NCBI GenBank assembly: GCA_900544825.1
Contig: UQWP01000005.1
Location: 1-59,527, forward strand
Length of the DNA stretch: 59,527 nucleotides
Direction: 5' to 3'
Origin: an uncultured Prevotella sp.
Lineage (GTDB): Bacteria > Bacteroidota > Bacteroidia > Bacteroidales > Bacteroidaceae
Below, in pieces: positions 17,439-25,108 of the stretch (position 1 is the stretch's first letter; each line of letters starts with the position of its first letter). The notes beneath the pieces were generated by a model. That model saw only the letters and a list, made by a program, of their open reading frames with translations, did not search any database and was not told the origin of the DNA. Position numbers and translations under genes: made by a program.

Positions 17439-17568
17439 ATGATTCTCTTATTCTTTTATAATGATACGTATGATGAAGGAAGATTACTTATATGTTTATC
17501 GTCAACTTTTCTACTACGACTTTAAGTATTCTTCTTATCCGGTTCGTATTACTAATAAAATAATGACG

Positions 17569-18816
17569 ATGAAAATAAGAAGAATACTTTTGGGTATGGC
17601 TACTGTTGCCATATCGCAGATAAGCATGGCGCAGAAGGTGCAGACTGCTGCGCAGGTTCCGGCACTCGATGTTGATAAGCAGTTGCAATACTGCCACAAG
17701 CAGGTGAAGCGTGCCCTGGCAGAGTTGCAGCAGAAGGATGGCTCTTTCGATTATACGATGGAACCTCGCAACATCCTGAAGGGTGATAAGCAGAAGGGAT
17801 GGAATTGCCGCAAGGCTACTCCGGAAGAGTGGTGTGATGGTTTCTGGCCAGGCATCCTCTGGATGGACTATCAGAATACCCAGGATGAGGCTGTGCGCAA
17901 GGCTGCCGAAGGATATACGGAATCGCTGAAAGGCATCGCCTATCGTCCTTGCTACGACCACGACATCGGTTTCCTGATGTTCTGCTCTTATGGCAAGGGC
18001 TACGAGGTGAATCATTCGCAGGAATACAAGAACGTAATCCAGGCTTCTGCAGATTCTCTAGCCACACTCTTCAATCCTATTGTAGGTACGATATTGAGTT
18101 GGCCTAGAGAGGTGAAGCCCCGCAACTGGCCGCACAATACCATCATGGATAATATGATGAATCTCGATATGATGTTCTGGGCAGCTAAAAATGGTGGAAA
18201 CAAACTGCTTTATGATCTGGCTGTAACCCACGCCAAGACCACGATGCAGAACCATTTCCGTCCGGATGGAAGTTGCTATCATGTGGCAGTATATGATACC
18301 ATCAGTGGTAATTTGATCAAGGGAGTAACCCACCAAGGCTATGCCGACAATTCGATGTGGGCGAGAGGACAGAGCTGGGCCATCTATGGCTATACGATGG
18401 TGTATCGCTATACCCACAACAGAATGTTCCTGGATTTCGCCCAGAAGGTGACGGATATCTACATCAAGCGATTGAAGGAAACCAGCGATGATCTCATTCC
18501 TCTTTGGGATATGGATGATCCTCGTGGAGTGAAAGGTGCTCCTAAGGATGTAAGTGCTGCCTGTGTGGTTGCTGATGCTCTACTGGAACTCCAGCAGTAT
18601 GTGGGAGGCGAGAAAGGCGAGGAGTATAAGCAGTTTGCCATCCAGTCGCTAGCCCAACTGAGCACCGATAAATACTTGAGTGGTAAGAAGAATGTAGCGT
18701 TCCTGATGCATAGCACGGGTCATCATCCCGCAGGGAGTGAGATAGATGCCAGTATCATCTATGCCGATTACTACTATTTGGAAGCGTTGAATAGAATGAA
18801 AGATATGAGTTTTTAA
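17569..18816 (+). CDS. GH88 unsaturated glucuronyl hydrolase
   Basis: A 415-residue secreted enzyme from the ATG at 17569 (MKIRRILLGMATVAISQISMAQ signal peptide). Earlier in-frame starts (17563, 17461) would put unlikely residues before the signal. The alpha6/alpha6 barrel shows the GH88 catalytic Asp pair as DHDIGFLMFCSYG and MDNMMNLDMMFWA, plus GYADNSMWARGQSWAIYGY and HSTGHHPAGSEIDASIIYAD. GH88 hydrates the 4,5-unsaturated uronic acid left by polysaccharide lyases, so it pairs well with the lyase at 14006. It is divergent from GH43 and ends before a palindromic terminator at 18841. Confidence 0.92.
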   Translation: MKIRRILLGMATVAISQISMAQKVQTAAQVPALDVDKQLQYCHKQVKRALAELQQKDGSFDYTMEPRNILKGDKQKGWNCRKATPEEWCDGFWPGILWMDYQNTQDEAVRKAAEGYTESLKGIAYRPCYDHDIGFLMFCSYGKGYEVNHSQEYKNVIQASADSLATLFNPIVGTILSWPREVKPRNWPHNTIMDNMMNLDMMFWAAKNGGNKLLYDLAVTHAKTTMQNHFRPDGSCYHVAVYDTISGNLIKGVTHQGYADNSMWARGQSWAIYGYTMVYRYTHNRMFLDFAQKVTDIYIKRLKETSDDLIPLWDMDDPRGVKGAPKDVSAACVVADALLELQQYVGGEKGEEYKQFAIQSLAQLSTDKYLSGKKNVAFLMHSTGHHPAGSEIDASIIYADYYYLEALNRMKDMSF

Positions 18817-18840
18817 GTTAGGTTAGTTTTTTGTACGATA

Positions 18841-18874
18841 AGAGGGTGTGTCATAAGTCCATGACGCACCCTCT
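18841..18874. repeat. Dispersed palindrome, copy 1 (acts as terminator)
   Basis: A 14-bp stem with one G-T wobble (AGAGGGTGTGTCAT 18841-18854, loop AAGTCC, ATGACGCACCCTCT 18861-18874), followed by T residues. The same core, including the loop, recurs at 59475-59502. It lies after GH88 and before the convergent AAA gene. Confidence 0.85.
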
Positions 18875-18926
18875 TTAATATCTCAATAGTTCGTTAACAT
18901 TTCGTTCATGTGTTGCTTCTATATTG

Positions 18927-20498
18927 TTATCTCTTTTTTACTGTCTCTATCTTGCAACTATGTTTCTTGGAATGTTTATCGTAGTTAATACCTACAAGGA
19001 TTACATCGCCAACATAATGCATCAAAGGTTTCACATAATTCTGCCGCTTGATTTGACTGATTGCAGTTTCCGCCTTCTCATTCCATTTCAATTCCAGAAC
19101 AACAGCAGGAACATCTACATTTCTATGAGGCAACAGTACTATGTCGGCAAAACCTTTGCCCGTTGGCAATTCACGAATTATCTCATAGCGATTTCTCGCT
19201 GTATAAAATGCCAAGGACAGCACACAAGCCAAGGAATTTTCATCGTTATACTTCAATATGCTGGTATTCTGTTCATGTATTTCCGCTACACATGAAGCCA
19301 CCTCTTCCTCATCGCCATGAAGCAAATGAACCATTAAATCCTCCGAGTGTTCCAAAGCACTCGTCACCTCTCGCCAACTTGTGTCGGCAATGGCCGTCTC
19401 AAATTCCTGGCGTACTTCATAGTTTGGAATGCTAGCGCATTTGGTTTCATTATTATATGAGAGATAGCCCAAATGGCAAAGAAGGGTGAGCACGTCATCT
19501 TTACAATCCACTTTGTGCATATCATTGCTAAAACGCAACGCATTCACCCGTACAGGAACATCATTGAGAGCACTGATGATATCATCCTTCAAACCTTCAA
19601 AGTTCATCGTGATATAACGTTTCAAACTTTCAAAAGTATTAGTACTCGTCCAAAAACTCTCATACGATTTGCGCTTCAATGCACGCATCACAGCATACGG
19701 ATTGTACATAGCTTTCTCTGCGCCCAACTCATATCCGTCATACCATCGTTTCATCTTATAGGCATCCATTCCCACTTCGGTACACAACTGCTCTACTTCA
19801 TTTTCCGTAAAGCCGAAATAAGGTGCAAGTTGAGCAGGACTCAGCATTGTATATTCATCGAAATTATTCAGGGCTGATTGTGTATTATAGCGTTTGATAG
19901 GCAGTATGCCAGTCATGTATGAGCATGCAAATACATATTCTGACATGCTTCCTTTGAAAAGACGGCGCAAAAGGTTGACATATTCGTCCATTTGCTTTTC
20001 CTGTCCCTCACGACAAAGCGCATCCCATTCATCTATTAAGCACACAAACTTCTCTCCTGTCTGATTTACGATACTTACAAGCAAATCCATCAAGTCGTCA
20101 TTAGGCTTCATCACAACACCCTTGTACAACTCCAGTAATTCCTCGCAAATATCACGTTTGATATGCTCTACCAACTGTTCATCATTGCCATATTTGGTCA
20201 CAAAATCCGTCATGTCTAAATAAAGCACAGGATAGCGATTGAGATGTTTCTCGAAATCCTCGTCTTTGCTAATGGCAAGTCCTTGAAACAAGTTTCGGGA
20301 ATCGCATGACTTATCATAGTATGCATTGAGCATCTTTACGGCTACCGACTTGCCAAACCTTCGGGCACGAGTAACACAGAGAAAGCGATTCTCTGTCATC
20401 ATTGCAGAGTTCACTTCCGCTATCAGCAAACTCTTATCCACAAACTTTGAGTTGCGTAGCGATGCAAAACCATCATTTCCCTTATTAAGATAATTCAT
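18927..20498 (-). CDS. AAA-ATPase-like protein with C-terminal PD-(D/E)XK domain
   Basis: A 523-residue protein of the family common in Bacteroidota that joins an AAA-ATPase-like domain (about 15-230) to a PD-(D/E)XK nuclease domain (about 420-520). The N-terminal part has FLCVTRARRFGKSVAVKML, a Walker-A variant lacking the classical GxxGxGK, and a Walker-B-like KFVCLIDEWDALC. The nuclease motif is GKGFADIVLLPHRN, then VVLELKWNEKAE (Asp, and Glu-x-Lys), followed by AISQIKRQNY. No signal peptide or membrane segment is present. It has its own promoter and stands alone. Such genes are often variable between strains; the function is unknown. Confidence 0.85.
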   Translation of the reverse strand: MNYLNKGNDGFASLRNSKFVDKSLLIAEVNSAMMTENRFLCVTRARRFGKSVAVKMLNAYYDKSCDSRNLFQGLAISKDEDFEKHLNRYPVLYLDMTDFVTKYGNDEQLVEHIKRDICEELLELYKGVVMKPNDDLMDLLVSIVNQTGEKFVCLIDEWDALCREGQEKQMDEYVNLLRRLFKGSMSEYVFACSYMTGILPIKRYNTQSALNNFDEYTMLSPAQLAPYFGFTENEVEQLCTEVGMDAYKMKRWYDGYELGAEKAMYNPYAVMRALKRKSYESFWTSTNTFESLKRYITMNFEGLKDDIISALNDVPVRVNALRFSNDMHKVDCKDDVLTLLCHLGYLSYNNETKCASIPNYEVRQEFETAIADTSWREVTSALEHSEDLMVHLLHGDEEEVASCVAEIHEQNTSILKYNDENSLACVLSLAFYTARNRYEIIRELPTGKGFADIVLLPHRNVDVPAVVLELKWNEKAETAISQIKRQNYVKPLMHYVGDVILVGINYDKHSKKHSCKIETVKKR

Positions 20499-20525
20499 AT
20501 ATTGCTGCCATTTTTATATTTGTGG

Positions 20526-20557
20526 CAAAGTTACGAAAAAATAACGAGATTAACAAA
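20526..20557 (-). promoter_or_regulatory. Promoter of the AAA/PD-(D/E)XK gene
   Basis: On the minus strand TTTG (20554-20557), 20 bp, TAACTTTG (20526-20533). Confidence 0.7.
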
Positions 20558-20583
20558 GAAAATGCTTGAAAAAGAGAACAGTA

Positions 20584-20611
20584 AGGGCTGCCAGTACATC
20601 CTGGCAGCCCT
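20584..20611 (-). terminator. Terminator of the sigma/anti-sigma operon
   Basis: AGGGCTGCCAG (20584-20594) pairs with CTGGCAGCCCT (20601-20611), an 11-bp perfect stem downstream of the anti-sigma gene. The T run on the minus strand is imperfect. A smaller hairpin GAAACT/AGTTTC lies at 20648-20663. The rest of 20499-20714 holds only the promoter above. Confidence 0.6.
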
Positions 20612-20714
20612 ATTACGTTAGTATGTTATGAAAAATTTGAGAGAATTGAAACTTCACAGTTTCTGAATTGTTTTACTAAACATGATTTTTTATATAGAGA
20701 AAGCATAGAAATAA

Positions 20715-21215
20715 CTACTTCAGTATCGTAGGAGACGCTGTGGTGGTGCTTATCTGATCGATGCCCGTGCGCTGCATGGAATCAACCGAAGCAGAATCGC
20801 CCATGGCTACGGAAACGCCCTTGCCACTCTTGGTGTATCCTACGTTTTCAATCTGATTATCGACATCGTTCTGGAATGGAACCTGAGCAGCGTTGCCCAA
20901 GGTCAAGACGATAGCTACTACGGCAGCAGCCTTGAAGAGAGGCTTCAGGCGCTCTGTCAGTGAAACAACCTTCGCCTTGTTAGGCTCCTTGGTGTATTCA
21001 TCTTCAATCATCGCCATCATCTTCTGGTCGAAGTCATCACCCAGTGTCTCTTGCTTAGCCTCGCCCATCTCGTAAGAGAAGAGCGCCTGATATGGCTTCA
21101 GCTCGGCAGGCAACTCGTCCTGGCTGAAGAATGCGCGGAGAATCTCCTCTTCTTCGAGAGAAGTCTCGGCCTTCCAATAGCGGTCCAAAAGTTGGTTGAT
21201 GTACTTATAATCCAT
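20715..21215 (-). CDS. Probable anti-sigma factor (single-pass membrane protein)
   Basis: A 166-residue protein. The cytoplasmic N-terminus (YKYINQLLDRYWKAETSLEE, then LRAFFSQDELPAELKPYQAL) has the helical zinc-less anti-sigma look of Bacteroidota regulators. One membrane helix follows (LFKAAAVVAIVLTLGNAAQV, about residues 92-110), then a short polar periplasmic tail. It starts inside the 3' end of the sigma gene (11-nt overlap), which indicates translational coupling and partner function. No close family is recognised beyond that. Confidence 0.65.
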   Translation of the reverse strand: MDYKYINQLLDRYWKAETSLEEEEILRAFFSQDELPAELKPYQALFSYEMGEAKQETLGDDFDQKMMAMIEDEYTKEPNKAKVVSLTERLKPLFKAAAVVAIVLTLGNAAQVPFQNDVDNQIENVGYTKSGKGVSVAMGDSASVDSMQRTGIDQISTTTASPTILK

Positions 21216-21720
21216 AACTGTCGAATTGTTGAAATCTTTGTTTAACTGTTTGTCGAGCCCTGAAGATATTCACCTTGACCTGGTCTTCGGTGATGCTGAG
21301 GATATCTGCTATTTCCTTATAGGATTTTCCTTCGATGTCTCGAAGTTGCAGACAGCTGCGCTGTTTCTCGGGCAACTCATTAATGATGTTCCTTACGATG
21401 TTCAGCTTGTCTTTCTGAATCATTTGTTCGGAAGGAGTGGATGATGTCTCGTCGAGCCTTTCCGTATTTTGCTCTTCCAGCGAATCGTTCTGATTATCCA
21501 TCTTCTTGATGCGGTCGAGCGAGAGGTTGCGGGCGATAGTGAGGCTGTAGGCCTCGATGGAGTCAAGCTCCTGCCATCTTTCGCGGGCATTCCAGACTTT
21601 AATCATGGTGTCCTGCACAACGTCTTCCGCTTCCTCCCGGTTGAGAGTAATGCGAAGCGCCAGCCTGAAGAGTTTATTCTTCAGAGGCAAAACATCGTTT
21701 TGGAAACTGATTTTTTTCAT
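21205..21720 (-). CDS. ECF sigma factor
   Basis: A 171-residue ECF sigma factor. Region 2 is LFRLALRITLNREEAEDVVQ, then DTMIKVWNARERWQ. A polar linker (about 75-105) follows, then region 4 (LPEKQRSCLQLRDIEGKSYK and EIADILSITEDQVKVNIFRA). It is cotranscribed and overlaps by 11 nt with the anti-sigma gene. Targets are unknown. It is about 65 bp from argB on the same strand and probably has its own promoter. Confidence 0.9.
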   Translation of the reverse strand: MKKISFQNDVLPLKNKLFRLALRITLNREEAEDVVQDTMIKVWNARERWQELDSIEAYSLTIARNLSLDRIKKMDNQNDSLEEQNTERLDETSSTPSEQMIQKDKLNIVRNIINELPEKQRSCLQLRDIEGKSYKEIADILSITEDQVKVNIFRARQTVKQRFQQFDSYGL

Positions 21721-21785
21721 CCCTCTATAATTAATGACGACTCACCTGTAAGAAAGTTACAAGCAACTCTAAATTATTTCTATTT

Positions 21786-22559
21786 TTAACTCTTAATAAC
21801 AGTTCCGTGCTTTCCGTCGATGGCGGTAGCAAGGGTGATAATCACCTCTTTCACACCAGCATCGATGGCTGCAAGGGCATTCTCCAGCTTTGGAATCATG
21901 CCGCCTGCCACGGTACCGTCTGCTTTGTATCTCTCAAAATCGGCATGGGTAATCACTGGAATCACGCTGTCGTCATCCTCAGGATTGCTGAGCACGCCTT
22001 TCTTTTCAAAACTGTATATCAATGTCACGTCGTAGTAAGGAGCCAGAGCCTTGGCTGTCTCGCTTGCGATGGTGTCGGCATTGGTGTTGAGGATATTGCC
22101 CTTGCCGTCGTGGGTCAGTGGAGCCATTACGGGGGTAATGCCTTCATTGATCAGGGTCTGGAGCATCTTGCCGTTGGCACGCTCTACATCGCCTACGTAT
22201 CCGAAGTCAATGCCATCCTTCAACGGGCGCTTATGACTGTGGATTACGTCCATGTCGGCACCTGTCAGACCGAGGGCATTCACGCCGTTAGCCTGAAGCT
22301 TGGCAACCAGGTTCTTGTTTACCAAACCGCCATAAACCATCGTTACCACCTCCAGCATGTCTGCATCGGTGATGCGACGGCCGTTTACCATCTTGCTCTC
22401 GATGCCGAGGGCTGCGGCTACCTTGGTGGCACGGCGGCCACCGCCATGCACCAGTACTTTCTTGCCAGGAATGGCTGCGAAATCCTTCAAGAGCTGTGCC
22501 AGCTGCTCGCTGTCTTCAACGATGGCACCGCCTACCTTTACTACTGTTACTTTTTCCAT
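21786..22559 (-). CDS. argB: Acetylglutamate kinase
   Basis: A 257-residue amino-acid kinase that phosphorylates N-acetylglutamate in arginine synthesis, in the cytoplasm. Visible motifs are VTVVKVGGAIV at the start, LVHGGGRRATKVAAALGI (substrate and phosphate loop), NTNADTIASETAKAL, and the nucleotide-binding C-terminus GGMIPKLENALAAIDAGVKE. There is no N-terminal extension of the kind tied to arginine feedback. It lies 19 bp after speA on the same strand, pairing an arginine-biosynthetic gene with an arginine-consuming one. Confidence 0.93.
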   Translation of the reverse strand: MEKVTVVKVGGAIVEDSEQLAQLLKDFAAIPGKKVLVHGGGRRATKVAAALGIESKMVNGRRITDADMLEVVTMVYGGLVNKNLVAKLQANGVNALGLTGADMDVIHSHKRPLKDGIDFGYVGDVERANGKMLQTLINEGITPVMAPLTHDGKGNILNTNADTIASETAKALAPYYDVTLIYSFEKKGVLSNPEDDDSVIPVITHADFERYKADGTVAGGMIPKLENALAAIDAGVKEVIITLATAIDGKHGTVIKS

Positions 22560-22578
22560 CTTATCTTATGTTGAATGT

Positions 22579-24471
22579 TTACTGAAGATATGTGTATCCG
22601 AAGAGACCATTGCGATAGGTGCCCAGGAATTCCTTACCCTCGTCGAGAGAAATCTTGCCTTCCTTCACACTCTTGGTTACCCACTGCTCCAACTGGCGGA
22701 CGAGCTTCTTCGGATTATACTGTACGTAATCCAATACCTCCTCCACGGTCTCGCCATCGAATATCTGGTCGATATTGTACTTGCCATCCTTTACGGAGAT
22801 GTGGGCAGCATTGGTGTCGCCGAAGAGATTGTGCATATCGCCCAGAATCTCCTGGTAGGCACCTACGAGGAACACACCAAGATAGTATGGCTCGTTCTTC
22901 TTCAGTGGATGAAGTGGGAGAACGTTGCCGATATGACCATCGGTTACGAAGTTCGCAATCTTACCGTCGCTGTCGCAGGTGATGTCCTGCAAGGTAGCGT
23001 TGCGGGTAGGACGCTCATCCAGGCGCTGGATAGGCATGATAGGGAAGAGCTGGTCGATTGCCCAACTGTCTGGCAGGCTCTGGAACAGGGAGAAGTTGCA
23101 GAAATACTTGTCGGCAAGAATCTTGTCCAATCCTCTGAGCTCCTCAGGCACGTGCTTCATGTGCTTGGCAAGATTGTTGATTTCGTGGCACACGCTCCAG
23201 TACATCGCCTCAATCTCGGCACGGGTCTTCAAATCTACGATGCCGTGAGAGAAGAGCTGCAATGCCTCGTCACGAATCTGCTCGGCATCGTGCCAGTCTT
23301 CCAGCATGTTGCGAGGATTCAGGTTGTCCCATATCTCATAAAGGTCCTTCACCAGCTGGTGGTCGGTTTCCTTTGCCTCAAACTCCTCTGGCATTTCCGG
23401 CAGGGAGGCAGTCTCCAGCACATCAATGACCAATACGGAGTGGTGTGCCGAGAGCGAACGGCCACTCTCGGTGATGAGGTTAGGGTGCTCGATATCGTTC
23501 TTGTTGGCTGCATCAACGAAAGTATAGACACAGTCGTTCACATACTCCTGGATAGAATAGTTCACGGAGCTTTCGCTGCTGGAAGAGCGGGTGCCATCGT
23601 AATCTACGCCAAGGCCACCGCCACAATCAACGAAATCTACATTGTAGCCCATCTTGTGGAGGTTGATGTAGAACTGTGCAGCCTCACGGAGAGCCGTCTG
23701 GATGCGGCGGATCTTGGTAATCTGGCTTCCGATGTGGAAGTGGATGAGGCGCAGGCAGTCGTGGAATCCCATCTCCTCAATCTTGTTGAGGGCGGTGAGC
23801 AGTTCGGCGCTTGTCAAACCGAACTTCGATGCATCGCCACCGCTCTCAGCCCATTTTCCTGAGCCTGAAGACGCAAGCTTGATGCGGATACCGATGTTTG
23901 GCTTCACGTTGAGCTTATTTGCCACCTTGGCGATGATATCCAGTTCATTGAGCTTTTCTACCACGATGAAGATGCGCTTACCCATCTTCTGTGCGAGCAA
24001 GGCAAGTTCGATGTAGCTCTCATCCTTGTAACCGTTGCAGATGATGAGCGAGTCGCTCTGTGCCTGTACGGCGATAACGGCATGAAGTTCTGGCTTGGAA
24101 CCGGCTTCCAGTCCCAGGTTGAACTTCTTTCCATGAGAGATGATTTCCTCAACCACCGGCTGCATCTGGTTCACCTTGATAGGATAGATGACAAAGTTCT
24201 CTCCCTTGTATCCATACTCTTCCTTGGCCTTCTGAAAACAGCTGGCTGTCTTCTCGATACGGTTGTCGAGGATGTCTGGGAAACGGAGCAGTACGGGAGC
24301 ATTGATGTCTCGTAATGCCAACTCGTCCATGATGTCGCGCAGGTCTATCTGCGTGTTGTCCTTGCATGGAGTTACATAGACATCACCCTTGTCGTTGATG
24401 CCAAAGTAAGAAGTGCCCCAACCACCGATGTTGTAGAGCTCCTTCGAGTCTTCAATAGTCCATTTCTTCAT
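22579..24471 (-). CDS. speA: Biosynthetic arginine decarboxylase
   Basis: A 630-residue PLP enzyme that makes agmatine, the entry to polyamine synthesis. The start MKKWTIEDSKELYNIGGWGT and the PLP lysine in YPIKVNQMQPVVEEI are characteristic of SpeA (alanine-racemase-fold decarboxylases). Further signs are GLEAGSKPELHAV, LIHFHIGSQITKI, VDCGGGLGVDYDGT and the late motif FCNFSLFQSLPDSWAIDQLF. The length agrees with the family. It precedes argB in an operon and follows aroK after a 108-bp gap with a hairpin. Confidence 0.95.
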   Translation of the reverse strand: MKKWTIEDSKELYNIGGWGTSYFGINDKGDVYVTPCKDNTQIDLRDIMDELALRDINAPVLLRFPDILDNRIEKTASCFQKAKEEYGYKGENFVIYPIKVNQMQPVVEEIISHGKKFNLGLEAGSKPELHAVIAVQAQSDSLIICNGYKDESYIELALLAQKMGKRIFIVVEKLNELDIIAKVANKLNVKPNIGIRIKLASSGSGKWAESGGDASKFGLTSAELLTALNKIEEMGFHDCLRLIHFHIGSQITKIRRIQTALREAAQFYINLHKMGYNVDFVDCGGGLGVDYDGTRSSSSESSVNYSIQEYVNDCVYTFVDAANKNDIEHPNLITESGRSLSAHHSVLVIDVLETASLPEMPEEFEAKETDHQLVKDLYEIWDNLNPRNMLEDWHDAEQIRDEALQLFSHGIVDLKTRAEIEAMYWSVCHEINNLAKHMKHVPEELRGLDKILADKYFCNFSLFQSLPDSWAIDQLFPIMPIQRLDERPTRNATLQDITCDSDGKIANFVTDGHIGNVLPLHPLKKNEPYYLGVFLVGAYQEILGDMHNLFGDTNAAHISVKDGKYNIDQIFDGETVEEVLDYVQYNPKKLVRQLEQWVTKSVKEGKISLDEGKEFLGTYRNGLFGYTYLQ

Positions 24472-24535
24472 TTTCTGTTCTTGGTCTTGCTAAAAAGTTT
24501 GTTTAATAATATTTTCTGTTTATGATAAATCGTAG

Positions 24536-24574
24536 AAAGGTAAGCCGTCTCTTGTCTTGAGTTGGCTTACCTTT
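24536..24574. terminator. Hairpin between aroK and speA
   Basis: AAAGGTAAGCC (24536-24546) pairs with GGCTTACCTTT (24564-24574). The T run is better on the plus strand than on the minus strand, where the genes lie, so termination for aroK may be partial. Confidence 0.5.
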
Positions 24575-24579
24575 TTTCT

Positions 24580-25107
24580 TTATACGTTCAGCAGGCTACG
24601 AACCTCCTGTACCGTTTCGTTTACTTTATCCAAGTTGTCCATCACATTGATGTCGATGATATGTTTTGCCTTCTCATAGAAAGGCTCGCGCTGCTTCAGC
24701 TGCTCGCGGATGAATACTTGTACTTCCTCCGGAGTCTTGTTGAGCAGCAGGGGGCGTACGCCCTTGCCCATCTTGAGGTGAGCATAGAGGGTTTCTGGCG
24801 TTGCCTTGAGGTAGATGGTGTTGCCCGACTGGTTCATATACTCCATGTTGTCGAAGAAACAGGGTGTTCCTCCGCCACAGCTAACCACTACGTTTTCAAA
24901 CTCCGCCACCTCGTGGAGCATGTTGTGCTCTATCTGGCGGAATCCCTCTTCTCCTGCTTCGTCAAAGATCTGCTTCACGGTTTTGCGCATACGGCTCTCA
25001 ATGTACCAATCGAGGTCGTAGAACATCACGCCAAGCTCTTTAGCGAGGGCTTTGCCGACAGTAGTCTTGCCGGCTCCCATATATCCAATGATGATGATAG
25101 ACTTCAT
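24580..25107 (-). CDS. aroK: Shikimate kinase
   Basis: A 175-residue P-loop kinase of the aromatic amino-acid pathway. Walker A is IIIGYMGAGKTTVGKALAK, the shikimate-binding DxD is DLDWYIESRM, and the GGG motif is VVSCGGGTPCFFDN. The lid region holds KGVRPLLLNKTPEE. It begins one base after the topA stop, so the two are cotranscribed and probably coupled. Confidence 0.95.
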   Translation of the reverse strand: MKSIIIIGYMGAGKTTVGKALAKELGVMFYDLDWYIESRMRKTVKQIFDEAGEEGFRQIEHNMLHEVAEFENVVVSCGGGTPCFFDNMEYMNQSGNTIYLKATPETLYAHLKMGKGVRPLLLNKTPEEVQVFIREQLKQREPFYEKAKHIIDINVMDNLDKVNETVQEVRSLLNV

Positions 25108-25108
25108 T

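Noticed and set aside
17461..17568. A longer start for the GH88 gene
   Set aside because: The signal peptide begins at the ATG at 17569; the earlier residues are polar and would block it.
22357..23862. A 501-codon plus-strand frame opposite argB and speA
   Set aside because: It covers parts of two clearly real minus-strand genes and has no family features.
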